DNA of 64,000 nucleotides from an uncultured Flavobacteriales bacterium. GTDB taxonomy: Bacteria; Bacteroidota; Bacteroidia; Flavobacteriales_D; Parvicellaceae. Made by a program: the position numbers and the translations under genes. Positions 37,983-46,281 of the stretch are shown here, one piece after another. The stretch lies in the NCBI GenBank assembly GCA_943788755.1, contig CALSRM010000003.1:1736001-1800000 (forward strand), given 5' to 3'. The notes under the pieces are model-generated. The model made no database searches, was not told where the DNA came from, and worked only from the letters and a program-made list of their open reading frames with translations. Positions within the stretch are counted from its first letter, which is position 1; each line of letters opens with the position of its first letter.

Positions 37983-39224
37983 TTAATGCGTATTTACAAG
38001 CTTAATTCCGTATTCACCAGCGTTTAATTTTTCTTTCACTTTTTTAAATGTCTCAATTGTGTAGTCAACATCTTCTAAAGAGTGAGAAGCTGTTGGGATT
38101 AACCTCAAAAGAATCATTCCTTTCGGCACAACAGGATAAACTACAATTGAAGTGAAAATACTATGATTTTCTCTTAAATCGTGTGTGATAGCAATTGCTT
38201 CATCAACCGTTCCTGAAATCATTACTGGAGTTACACAAGAATTTGTTTTTCCTAAATTAAATCCAGCATCAATTAACCCTTTTTGTAAAGCATTTGTAAT
38301 TGTCCACAACTTGTCTTTCTGTTCGGCTTTTTTAAGCATATCTAGCCTTTTAATCGCACCAACAACTAATGGCATTGGTAAAGATTTTGCAAATACTTGT
38401 GAACGCATATTATAACCTAAGTAATTGATTACATTTTCTGAGCTACAAATAAAAGCACCCACACTTGCCATAGACTTGGCAAAAGTTCCAAGCAATATAT
38501 CAATCTCTTGATGAACACCTTGCTCTTCACCAGCTCCTTGTCCTTTTTCTCCTAAAGTTCCAAATCCATGCGCATCGTCAACCATTAAGCGGAAATCATA
38601 ACCTTGTTTTCTTAATTCAACAATTTCCTTAAGTTTTCCTTGGTCTCCACTCATTCCAAATACACCCTCTGTAATTAAGAGAATGCCTCCACCAGTTTCA
38701 GCAACAATTTTGTTTGCCCGGTCTAGTTGCGTTTTGCATTTGTCAATGTCATTGTGTGGAAATACAAATCTTTTTCCTTGATGCAATCTTACACCATCAA
38801 CAAGGCAAGCGTGACATTCACTGTCGTAAACAATAACATCATTCCTGCTTACCAAAGCATCAATAGCAGACATAAAACCTTGGTAACCATAATTAAGTAG
38901 GTAACAGGATTCCATTTCCATAAAATCCGCAAGTTCATCTTCTAATTGCTCATGTTTGCTAGTCTGACCTGACATCATTCTAGCACCCATCGGATAACCT
39001 AGTCCCCATTCTGTAGCCGCATCTATATCTGCTTTTCTAATGTCTGGGTGATTTGATAAACCAAGATAGTTATTGATACTCCAAGTTAGAACCTTTTTTC
39101 CTCTAAACATCATATGAGAGCCTATCTCTCCTTCTAGTTTGGGAAAAGTATAGTATCCATGTGCATCTTTTGAATATTGACCTAATGGGCCTCTGTTTCC
39201 TGCAATTCTTTCAAATATATCCAT
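37983..39224 (-). CDS. Alpha-oxoamine synthase (serine palmitoyltransferase / sulfonolipid type)
   Basis: 413 residues, PLP fold type I. 'SINNYLGLSNHP', 'YPMGARMMSG', 'DDAHGFGTLG' (Asp216, His219) and 'GTFAKSMAS' with Schiff-base Lys250. The start (MDIFERIAGNRGPLGQYSKD) is unlike the Kbl and BioF openings and resembles the Bacteroidota proteins that condense a fatty acyl thioester with serine (sphingolipid) or cysteate (capnine, sulfonolipid). Which amino acid is used cannot be read from the sequence alone. It has the best promoter in the window. Confidence 0.85.
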   Translation of the reverse strand: MDIFERIAGNRGPLGQYSKDAHGYYTFPKLEGEIGSHMMFRGKKVLTWSINNYLGLSNHPDIRKADIDAATEWGLGYPMGARMMSGQTSKHEQLEDELADFMEMESCYLLNYGYQGFMSAIDALVSRNDVIVYDSECHACLVDGVRLHQGKRFVFPHNDIDKCKTQLDRANKIVAETGGGILLITEGVFGMSGDQGKLKEIVELRKQGYDFRLMVDDAHGFGTLGEKGQGAGEEQGVHQEIDILLGTFAKSMASVGAFICSSENVINYLGYNMRSQVFAKSLPMPLVVGAIKRLDMLKKAEQKDKLWTITNALQKGLIDAGFNLGKTNSCVTPVMISGTVDEAIAITHDLRENHSIFTSIVVYPVVPKGMILLRLIPTASHSLEDVDYTIETFKKVKEKLNAGEYGIKLVNTH

Positions 39225-39255
39225 AGTATATTATATTGTTATCTAAAAATCAATG

Positions 39256-39286
39256 CAAATGTAAGCTATTGCAAGTAGTGTTCAAA
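39256..39286 (-). promoter_or_regulatory. Promoter of the alpha-oxoamine synthase gene
   Basis: On the minus strand: TTTG (39286-39283), 19 bases, TACATTTG (39263-39256). Both boxes match the Bacteroidota consensus TTTG / TAnnTTTG with correct spacing, 31 bases before the ATG. Confidence 0.65.
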
Positions 39287-39441
39287 TATTGTTTTAGAAA
39301 AATATAAACAGAAATTAGTTAATTGTTTAAAAGAGAACTTTCTGATATGTTGAATTTAAAAAATAAATTACACCTTATATAATTTACTTTATGTATAATC
39401 GTTAGAAGCACGAGTTTAAATTTCCTACATTCGCGAACGAA

Positions 39442-40254
39442 ATGAAAAAAGTCAAATTAATATTACTACTGTTTATTGCTTCAGCGGCTATTTTTGTTGG
39501 ATGTTCTGAGCACAGTAAAATTGTAAAGAGTACAGATTACGACCTTAAATATAAAAAGGCGATTGAATATTATGAAGCTGGAGATTGTTATAAGGCTCTT
39601 CCGCTGTTTGAAGAATTAATGACCTACTTTAGAATGACTGAAAGAGGTGAGGATGTGTATTACTATTATGCGAACACGCAATTTTGCTTAAAGGAATACT
39701 ATTTGGCAGCCTATTATTTTAAAAGATTTACTGTAAATTATCCAAATAGCCCTAAAGCAGAAGAATGTGCTTTTAATTCGGCTAGATGCAGTATGTTAAA
39801 TTCTCCGGAGTATAATTTGGATCAATCAGATACCTATAAAGCAATCGATGATTTCCAGTTATTTATGAATCATTACCCAGCAAGTGGTTTAGTTGATTCA
39901 TGTAATACATTAATAAGTGCTTTAAGAAACAAGCTGGAAACTAAGAGTTTTGAAAAAGCAAAGCTGTATTATAAAATGGAGAAATATCGATCTGCTGTCA
40001 TTTTATTTAATACAACATTAGAAGAATTTCCGGATACAGACTTCAAAGAAGAGGTCTTATATTTAATTATTCGATCTAATTTTTTGTTTGCCAGTAACAG
40101 TATAGAGACAAAAAAAGAAGAACGATATGATAATACTATCAAATCTTATTATACCTTTGTCGACCAATTTGACTCAAGTAAATTTCTGAAATCCGCAGAA
40201 AGCTATTTTAAGTCGAGTCAAAAAGAATTAGATAAACTTAGAAACGTCAATTAA
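39442..40254 (+). CDS. bamD: Outer membrane protein assembly factor BamD
   Basis: 270 residues. Lipoprotein signal with FVGC (Cys21), then TPR-type helices: 'YKKAIEYYEAGDCYKALPLFEEL', 'CLKEYYLAAYYFKRFTVNYPNSPKAEECAFNSA'. The last pattern (aromatic-rich, NYP, SPKAEEC) is typical of Bacteroidota BamD/ComL. It is the lipoprotein of the BAM complex that inserts beta-barrels. First gene of bamD-rpoZ-coaBC-DUF4835; rpoZ starts one base after its stop. Confidence 0.93.
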   Translation: MKKVKLILLLFIASAAIFVGCSEHSKIVKSTDYDLKYKKAIEYYEAGDCYKALPLFEELMTYFRMTERGEDVYYYYANTQFCLKEYYLAAYYFKRFTVNYPNSPKAEECAFNSARCSMLNSPEYNLDQSDTYKAIDDFQLFMNHYPASGLVDSCNTLISALRNKLETKSFEKAKLYYKMEKYRSAVILFNTTLEEFPDTDFKEEVLYLIIRSNFLFASNSIETKKEERYDNTIKSYYTFVDQFDSSKFLKSAESYFKSSQKELDKLRNVN

Positions 40255-40255
40255 T

Positions 40256-40585
40256 ATGGCTTATAGAGACAGTACAGCAGAGAGAACTACAATTACTAGA
40301 AATATTGGTGATTTAGAAGAGAAAACAGGAAATGTTTACGAATCAATTGTGATTCTTTCAAAAAGAGCTAATCAAATAAATGCTGAGTTGAAAGAAGAGC
40401 TAACTTCCAAATTAGAAGAATTTGCTTCATCTACGGATAACTTAGAAGAAATTTTTGAAAATAGAGAGCAAATAGAGGTTTCTCGTTTTTACGAAAGATT
40501 GCCTAAGCCAGGTGCAATGTCAATGCAAGAATTCGAGGAAGATAAAATTTACTGGAGAAAGCCAGATTCTGAGACTAAGTCATAA
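40256..40585 (+). CDS. rpoZ: RNA polymerase omega subunit, Bacteroidota type
   Basis: 109 residues: 'TITRNIGDLEEKTGNVYESIVILSKRANQI' is the Rpb6/omega core, with the ISKRANQI-like helix that binds the beta' subunit. The C-terminal tail ends '...EEDKIYWRKPDSETKS'. Bacteroidota omega is diverged and often annotated as hypothetical. Its position between bamD and coaBC is the usual one in Flavobacteriia. It helps assemble and stabilise RNA polymerase. Confidence 0.85.
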   Translation: MAYRDSTAERTTITRNIGDLEEKTGNVYESIVILSKRANQINAELKEELTSKLEEFASSTDNLEEIFENREQIEVSRFYERLPKPGAMSMQEFEEDKIYWRKPDSETKS

Positions 40586-40591
40586 AACAGT

Positions 40592-41785
40592 ATGCTCAAC
40601 GGCAAGAAAATAATTCTAGCTGTTTCGGGTAGTATAGCCGCTTATAAGTCGGCATTAATCATACGGTTATTAATTAAAGCTGGAGCTTCTGTCAAAGTAA
40701 TTATGACTGAAGCTTCCGAGGATTTTATAACTCCATTAACACTTTCTACTTTGTCTAAAAATCCTGTTTTTAAGGATTTTACAAAGGATGATGATTCCGG
40801 AGAATGGAATAACCATGTAGAATTGGGATTGTGGGCAGATGCAATTATCGTAGCTCCCGCCACAGCAAATACCATAGCCAAAATGGTTTCTGGTCATGCT
40901 GATAGCTTGTTGTTAGCAGTTTATTTGTCTGCTAGATGTTCAGTGTTTGTTGCTCCTGCAATGGATTTAGATATGTATCAACATGAATCAACCCAAGAGA
41001 ATTTAAAAACACTTATCGAAAGAGGTAATTTGATTATTCAACCGGAATCGGGTGAGCTCGCCAGTGGGTTGATTGGTGAAGGAAGGTTAACTGAACCCGA
41101 TCACATACTTGAATTTTTAAACAAGTACTTTGCTGAGAAAGCATCGCTTTATGGCTTAAAACTTATGGTGTCGGCTGGTCCTACGCACGAACCAATTGAT
41201 CCAGTTCGGTTTATTGGAAACCATTCTTCAGGGAAAATGGGGTTTGCATTAGCAGAAGAAGCAGCAAAAAGAGGCGCAGATGTGACTTTAATTGCTGGTC
41301 CTGTTAGCTTGGAAACACCACATGGTGTAAATAGAATAAATGTCAAAACTGCTCAAGAGATGTTTGATGCTTGTACAGGCAATTTTGATAAGCAAGACAT
41401 AATTATAATGGCTGCTGCTGTAGCGGATTACGCGCCAATTCAAATTGCTTCAGAAAAGGTTAAGAAGAAAGCTGAGGATTGGAATATTGAGTTGAAGAAA
41501 ACTAAAGATGTTTTGGCTTGGATCGGAGAGAACAAAAAAGTGAATCAAAAATTAATTGGTTTTGCTTTGGAAACGGAAAATGAACAAGCAAACGCAGTAG
41601 GAAAATTAGAAAGAAAAAATTTAGATATAATTGTACTAAATTCATTGAAAGATGAAGGCGCAGGTTTTCAACATGACTCGAATAAAGTAACTATTATTGA
41701 TCGGAATAATAAAGTGATTAGTTTTGAGTTAAAGAGTAAGCACGAAGTAGCCATAGATATTTTGGATGCAATAGAAAATTACTAA
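40592..41785 (+). CDS. coaBC: Bifunctional phosphopantothenoylcysteine decarboxylase/synthase
   Basis: 397 residues. CoaC flavin domain (1-180): 'AVSGSIAAYKS', catalytic His75 in WNNHVELG, 'APAMDLDMY'. CoaB domain (about 188-397): 'AGPTHEPIDPVRFIGNHSSGKMG' and 'AAAVADYAP'. The two activities make 4'-phosphopantetheine for coenzyme A. In E. coli the flap reads ACG with Cys158; here it is ELASGLIGEGRL, with Ser for Cys, which I believe is common in Bacteroidota. Six bases after rpoZ. Confidence 0.96.
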   Translation: MLNGKKIILAVSGSIAAYKSALIIRLLIKAGASVKVIMTEASEDFITPLTLSTLSKNPVFKDFTKDDDSGEWNNHVELGLWADAIIVAPATANTIAKMVSGHADSLLLAVYLSARCSVFVAPAMDLDMYQHESTQENLKTLIERGNLIIQPESGELASGLIGEGRLTEPDHILEFLNKYFAEKASLYGLKLMVSAGPTHEPIDPVRFIGNHSSGKMGFALAEEAAKRGADVTLIAGPVSLETPHGVNRINVKTAQEMFDACTGNFDKQDIIIMAAAVADYAPIQIASEKVKKKAEDWNIELKKTKDVLAWIGENKKVNQKLIGFALETENEQANAVGKLERKNLDIIVLNSLKDEGAGFQHDSNKVTIIDRNNKVISFELKSKHEVAIDILDAIENY

Positions 41786-41796
41786 GTTTGGTATTA

Positions 41797-42708
41797 ATGT
41801 ATTTGATTAGAATAAATATAATATTGCTGATGATTGCTATCTCTAGCTCATTGAATGGGCAAGAGTTGAATTGTCAGGTACAGGTTATTGCACCAACATT
41901 ACAAAGCTCTCCAGCAAATTCAGAGATAATGCAAGAGTTGCAAGCAACTGTTTTTGAATTTATTAATGGTACGAAATGGACAAATGAAGTTTTTCAGGAT
42001 GAGGAGCGTATAGAGTGTAGTATTTTAATAAATATTAATTCAAAAACAGGGAGTGACCAATTTAGGGCAAGTATACAAGTCTCATCTTCTCGTCCTGTTT
42101 ATGGATCAAGTTTTAAAAGCCGTTTGTTAAATTATAATGATAATAGTCTTACTTTTCAATATCAAAGAGGTGGTTCGTTAGTTTTTACCCCAGATCGACA
42201 TCAAAATAATTTAGCCGATGTTTTGGCTTTTTATGTTTATATGGTTATTGGATATGACTATGATTCATTTTCACTAAAAGGAGGGACACCTTATTTTGAT
42301 AAAGCACAGCAGATTGTGTCGAACTGTCAAAATGCACCTGAGTCAGGTTGGAAACCCCAAGAAGGTACTAAAAACAGGTATTGGTTGGTGGTTAACCATG
42401 TGCAGAATTTGTTTGATCCATTACGCGTTTGTTTTTATGAATACCATAGACAAGGATTTGATTTGTTGTATTCTAAAAGAGATGAAGCAATTAAAAAAGT
42501 AACAAATGCAATACAATTATTAGAGACTATACACAAAACCAGACCAAATTCCTTTAATGTGCAAATGTTTTTTACAGCCAAAGCAGACGAGATAACGGCT
42601 CTTTATAAAGGGGCTCCTGCTGATGTTAAGAATAAGATTTTTAATACCTTAGTCAAATTAGATCCAGGAAATATATCGCGTTATAATAAAATGAAACAGG
42701 GTAAATAA
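41797..42708 (+). CDS. DUF4835 family secreted protein
   Basis: 303 residues from ATG 41797, 11 bases after coaBC. Signal peptide ending near 'SSSLNGQELNCQV', then a beta-rich region ('IECSILININSKTGSDQFRASIQVSSSRPVYGSSFKS') and helices near the end ('KTRPNSFNVQMFFTAKADEI'). The family is restricted to Bacteroidota and sits in this operon with bamD and coaBC. Role unknown; an envelope function is plausible from context only. Confidence 0.85.
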   Translation: MYLIRINIILLMIAISSSLNGQELNCQVQVIAPTLQSSPANSEIMQELQATVFEFINGTKWTNEVFQDEERIECSILININSKTGSDQFRASIQVSSSRPVYGSSFKSRLLNYNDNSLTFQYQRGGSLVFTPDRHQNNLADVLAFYVYMVIGYDYDSFSLKGGTPYFDKAQQIVSNCQNAPESGWKPQEGTKNRYWLVVNHVQNLFDPLRVCFYEYHRQGFDLLYSKRDEAIKKVTNAIQLLETIHKTRPNSFNVQMFFTAKADEITALYKGAPADVKNKIFNTLVKLDPGNISRYNKMKQGK

Positions 42709-42755
42709 AATCTGTTAATTTTAATTTAATCAATAATATTTTATATTCCTTTCTC

Positions 42756-42763
42756 TACATTTG
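42756..42763 (+). promoter_or_regulatory. dapA -7 box
   Basis: TACATTTG matches TAnnTTTG, 24 bases before ATG 42788. This separates dapA from the bamD operon. No -33 box seen. Confidence 0.55.
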
Positions 42764-42787
42764 TACGCAAATTAATAATTGAATAAA

Positions 42788-43504
42788 ATGAACATGTTTA
42801 AAGGAGTTGGAGTTGCATTAGTAACACCTTTTCGAAGTAATGGGCAAGTTGACTTTACCGGTCTTCAAACGCTTGTTGAACATCAAATAAACAATGGTAC
42901 GGATTACCTAGTTGTGCAAGGTACTACAGGGGAATCGGCAACTCTATCTTCAGATGAAAAGAAGGCTGTACTGGATTTCATAATTGAAATTAACACAAAA
43001 CGATTACCAATTGTTCTAGGAATAGGAGGTAATAATACCGGAGCAGTGGTAGAATCAATTAAATCAACCGATTTAAAAGATGTTGATGGGATCTTATCTG
43101 TTAGCCCTTATTATAATAAACCATCGCAAGAAGGAATATATCAACATTACAAAACAATTTCAGCGGCGACTTCTAAGCCAATTATACTTTATAATGTTCC
43201 GGGAAGGACAATGAGTAATGTGTTACCGAAAACTACTATTCGTATTGCTCAGGAGTGTAAAAACATTGTTGCAGTAAAAGAAGCTTCAGGGAATCTTGAG
43301 CAAGTAATGGAAATTATTAATAATAAACCAGAAGGGTTTGTTGTGCTATCTGGTGATGATGCATTGACATTGCCTCATATGGCAATTGGTGGTGATGGCG
43401 TTATTTCTGTAGTAGCAAATGCCTTTCCAAAAGATTTTCTACGCTGGTTCATGCAGCTATGGAAAATAATATGGATTTGGCTCGTGAAAAACATTATGAG
43501 TTAA
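42788..43504 (+). CDS. dapA: 4-hydroxy-tetrahydrodipicolinate synthase, N-terminal part (frameshifted)
   Basis: From ATG 42788 (or 42794). Class I aldolase: 'GTTGESATLSSDEK', 'SPYYNKPSQEGIYQHY' with the Tyr, 'YNVPGRTMSN', catalytic Lys in VAVKEASGN, 'SGDDALTLPHMAIGGDGVISV'. After AFPKDF the frame goes off into a false tail. The true sequence resumes in another frame. One additional T in the run at 43435-43438 would give DFSTLVHAAMENNMDLA and restore a protein of about 296 residues. Condenses pyruvate and aspartate semialdehyde for lysine and DAP. Confidence 0.9.
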   Translation: MNMFKGVGVALVTPFRSNGQVDFTGLQTLVEHQINNGTDYLVVQGTTGESATLSSDEKKAVLDFIIEINTKRLPIVLGIGGNNTGAVVESIKSTDLKDVDGILSVSPYYNKPSQEGIYQHYKTISAATSKPIILYNVPGRTMSNVLPKTTIRIAQECKNIVAVKEASGNLEQVMEIINNKPEGFVVLSGDDALTLPHMAIGGDGVISVVANAFPKDFLRWFMQLWKIIWIWLVKNIMS

Positions 43505-43677
43505 TAGAAGTAATACAACAATTATTTGCGGATGGTAATCCAGGAGGGGTAAAACATGTTCTTAAATTATTGAATATTTGTGACGACAACCTACGTTTAC
43601 CATTGGTTCCTGTAAGTAAAGACGTTGCAGACAAGTTATATGCGTTAACTGCTAAAATAGGAGAGAAGGTGGTTTAG
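43459..43677 (+). CDS. dapA: dapA, C-terminal part in shifted frame
   Basis: 72 residues starting MENNMDLAREKHYELIEVIQQ and containing 'ADGNPGGVKHVLKLL' and 'LRLPLVPVS', which are the normal C-terminal helices of DapA. It has no independent start signal and overlaps the preceding frame by 46 bases. It belongs to the same gene as 42788-43504. Confidence 0.85.
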   Translation: MENNMDLAREKHYELIEVIQQLFADGNPGGVKHVLKLLNICDDNLRLPLVPVSKDVADKLYALTAKIGEKVV

Positions 43678-43700
43678 CTAAATTTAAAGTTAATATTTTG

Positions 43701-43742
43701 AATAAGCTTCAATTTGTCTTCAAGTTGGAGCTTATTTCGTTT
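43701..43742 (+). terminator. Bidirectional terminator dapA / yigZ
   Basis: Stem aataagcttcaa/ttggagcttatt (one G-T pair) with a 12-base loop and T-rich end, in the gap between the convergent genes. Confidence 0.7.
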
Positions 43743-43757
43743 TGGGCAGTTTAGTTT

Positions 43758-44270
43758 TCATACACAATCCAATTGAAAGTCTTGTTCTACAATTTCCAAT
43801 TCAAAAGATTTAACCAATCCCATAATGGCGTTCATGCTTTCGTATTTAAATTTAATAGTAAGAGATTCAGTGATTTCTTGTTCAATTATTAGAGCATTGT
43901 TTAAGGCGTCCTTAGCAGCTTCTCTATATGCCGTTATTAAACCCCCAACGCCAAGGTTTACGCCTCCGTAATAACGAATAACAATAATAGAAACGTTCGT
44001 TATTTCAAAAGAGCGTAGTTGTCCGTAGATTGGTTTTCCAGCAGAGTTATTGGGTTCTCCATCGTCACTATATCTGTAAATTTTTCCTTCAGGACCAATA
44101 CTAAATCCATAGCAATGATGGCCAGCATCGCGATATTCTTTTTTAATGCTGGAAAGTTCTTCTTTGAATTGAATTTCCGAATTTATTGGAATTGCAAATG
44201 CGATAAACTTGCTTCCTTTCTCTTTGTAGATTCCTTCCGAAGAAGCTTTTATTGTTTTGAATGAATTCAT
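43758..44270 (-). CDS. yigZ: YigZ/IMPACT family protein, short C-terminus
   Basis: 170 residues. IMPACT domain: 'GIYKEKGSKFIAFA', 'DAGHHCYGFSIGP', 'SDDGEPNNSAGKPIYGQL', 'VIRYYGGVNLGVGGLITAYREAA'. The C-terminal DUF1949 domain stops after FQLDCV, about 30 residues earlier than usual. Family members bind RNA/ribosome-related partners, but the bacterial role is unclear. It overlaps the upstream EamA gene by 4 bases and is the last gene of ribD-EamA-yigZ. Confidence 0.85.
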   Translation of the reverse strand: MNSFKTIKASSEGIYKEKGSKFIAFAIPINSEIQFKEELSSIKKEYRDAGHHCYGFSIGPEGKIYRYSDDGEPNNSAGKPIYGQLRSFEITNVSIIVIRYYGGVNLGVGGLITAYREAAKDALNNALIIEQEITESLTIKFKYESMNAIMGLVKSFELEIVEQDFQLDCV

Positions 44271-45145
44271 CCAAATATATAATGTCCAAAACTAAAAATA
44301 GCAATTGCACCGCAAGCAAATAATATCCCGATCCAGTTTCCCTTGGTTAGTTTTTCTTTGTAAAGAATAATGCCAATGATAGATGATAATACAACAACTC
44401 CCATGCTAACCATTGGGAATATCACAGAAGCTTCTAGGCCAGGAGTGCTAAGTGCCTTTAGCATAAACAATAATGAAAAGAAATTGGGTACACCTAGAAT
44501 TACTCCCCAAAGTATATTCTTTAATTCAAATTTTGGAGGAGATGCTACCGATTTTCCTAAAAGAATTAGTATTCCACTAATAGAAGCCATAAAGAATAGA
44601 ACAATAAAGTATAGCATGTCTTCTCCTGGTTTAAGCATTGTTTTTGAATCATTAAAAATGGCATCTGCTATTCCTTGACCAACAAATACTAAAATAATTA
44701 GCCAGAGGTACTTTATGTTAAAACTAAGTTTACCTCCTTTTGTTGAAGCTAAATAAATTCCAATTAAAGCGAGTATAAAACCGATAATTTTCTCTGTAGA
44801 GATTTGATCTTCAGGGTACAGAATTAAGGCAGCTGCAACAGGAATTACTAACGACATTTTATTCGCAACAGTGGTAACAGCAATACCTACTTTTTGAGTT
44901 CCAAATGCATAAAAATTAAAGACAACGATGAAAAGAAACCCTATTGCCATAGCATGGTATAACCATGGAGCAGAAAGGATGTGCTGCAGGTTAATTGACT
45001 TCTCTGATAAAATAAAGCCAATAGTTCCTGCAGTAATATAATTTACAATAAGTGCCTGAAGGTTATCTACTTTAAACCTTGCGAAAAGTTTAAAGATAAT
45101 AACCAAAAGGTTGAATACTAGTATTGTTAATATTACGTAGATCAT
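44267..45145 (-). CDS. EamA/DMT family transporter
   Basis: 292 residues with ten hydrophobic spans in two repeated halves, the drug/metabolite transporter layout. The second half ends 'KGNWIGILFACGAIAIFSFGH', the usual EamA end. Substrate unknown. Overlaps ribD by 4 bases upstream and yigZ by 4 bases downstream, so all three are translationally coupled. Confidence 0.88.
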   Translation of the reverse strand: MIYVILTILVFNLLVIIFKLFARFKVDNLQALIVNYITAGTIGFILSEKSINLQHILSAPWLYHAMAIGFLFIVVFNFYAFGTQKVGIAVTTVANKMSLVIPVAAALILYPEDQISTEKIIGFILALIGIYLASTKGGKLSFNIKYLWLIILVFVGQGIADAIFNDSKTMLKPGEDMLYFIVLFFMASISGILILLGKSVASPPKFELKNILWGVILGVPNFFSLLFMLKALSTPGLEASVIFPMVSMGVVVLSSIIGIILYKEKLTKGNWIGILFACGAIAIFSFGHYIFG

Positions 45146-46173
45146 TTTATGTAATAGGTGATTTTATCTTTGCCAAATGTAAATTGTTCAGCGGGTTCAA
45201 GATTTAAAAGAGGAGCTTTTACTCCTTCCGCAAAGAAAGGCTTTCCTGTTAAAACTCTGGCTTCATCCCATAATTCTTTTTCAATAAACTGATTTAGGGT
45301 AAAAGCGCCTCCTTCTACAATTAATGAAATAATGTCATTTTCGGTGCAAATCGACCATAAAACATCAAAAAATGACTCAAAATCAACTTTTTGGTGTAAA
45401 ATTGAGCCATTTTCTTTATTTTCAAATTCGTTGAGAATAATAGTTTTCGATACAGAATTGAATATTTTAAGGTCTTTTGACAGTTCCAATTTTCTATCAA
45501 TAACTATCCTAATAGGATTTTTCCCATCAACTGCTCTGGTTGTTAATTCAGGATTGTCGTTAATTGCTGTGTTTTTCCCAATTAGTATAGCATCTTCTTC
45601 ACTTCGCCATTTGTGGGTTAATTGCTTTGTGTTGGGGTGGGTTATCCAGTTTATAGTTGGACAAGTATCTGTTCTTTTTTTGTCCATGAATCCATCCTGA
45701 GATTGGGCCCACTTAAGAATAATGTAAGGTCTTTTCTTTTCGTGAAAAGTAAAGAAACGTTTATTTAATTCAAGACATTCCTTTTCAAGAACTCCCATTG
45801 AGACCTTTATTCCTGCTGCTTTTAGTTTTTCAATTCCCTTACCAGCAACTTGTGCAAAAGGGTCGCTACAACCGATTACCACATTTGGAATTTTCGATTC
45901 AATTATCAAATTGCTACAAGGAGGAGTTTTACCAAAATGCGCACACGGTTCTAATGAAACATAAATTGTAGCCTCGGAAAGAAGTGACTTTTCTTTAACT
46001 GATTTTATTGCATTGACTTCTGCATGTGCTTCTCCATAAAGTTGATGGTAGCCTTCACCTATTATCTTATCGTCATAAACAACAACTGCACCAACCATAG
46101 GATTAGGTGACACATTACCAGCTCCATTTTGTGCTAGTTCAATACATCGTTGCATATATGCTTCGTACTTCAT
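45142..46173 (-). CDS. ribD: Riboflavin biosynthesis bifunctional deaminase/reductase
   Basis: 343 residues. Zinc deaminase domain: 'HAEVNAI' and 'EPCAHFGKTPPCSN'. Reductase domain follows: 'PYIILKWAQSQDGFMD', 'AILIGKNTAINDNPELTTR', 'LIVEGGAFTLNQFI'. It carries out deamination and reduction of the pyrimidine intermediate in FMN/FAD synthesis. First gene of the operon. Confidence 0.95.
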   Translation of the reverse strand: MKYEAYMQRCIELAQNGAGNVSPNPMVGAVVVYDDKIIGEGYHQLYGEAHAEVNAIKSVKEKSLLSEATIYVSLEPCAHFGKTPPCSNLIIESKIPNVVIGCSDPFAQVAGKGIEKLKAAGIKVSMGVLEKECLELNKRFFTFHEKKRPYIILKWAQSQDGFMDKKRTDTCPTINWITHPNTKQLTHKWRSEEDAILIGKNTAINDNPELTTRAVDGKNPIRIVIDRKLELSKDLKIFNSVSKTIILNEFENKENGSILHQKVDFESFFDVLWSICTENDIISLIVEGGAFTLNQFIEKELWDEARVLTGKPFFAEGVKAPLLNLEPAEQFTFGKDKITYYIK

Positions 46174-46202
46174 TTATGCGAAAATACGATTTTGAGGGCA
46201 AT

Positions 46203-46230
46203 AAAAAAGCCTCTTTTTGGGAGGCTTTTA
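46203..46230 (-). terminator. Terminator after the dipeptidase gene
   Basis: Stem aaaagcctc/gaggctttt with a short T-rich loop and A/T flanks, about 50 bases past the TAG at 46282-46284. Confidence 0.75.
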
Positions 46231-46281
46231 ATATTTAAATAAGCTTTAAACTTATTCTGGGAGATGGTATTGATTTCCCTT

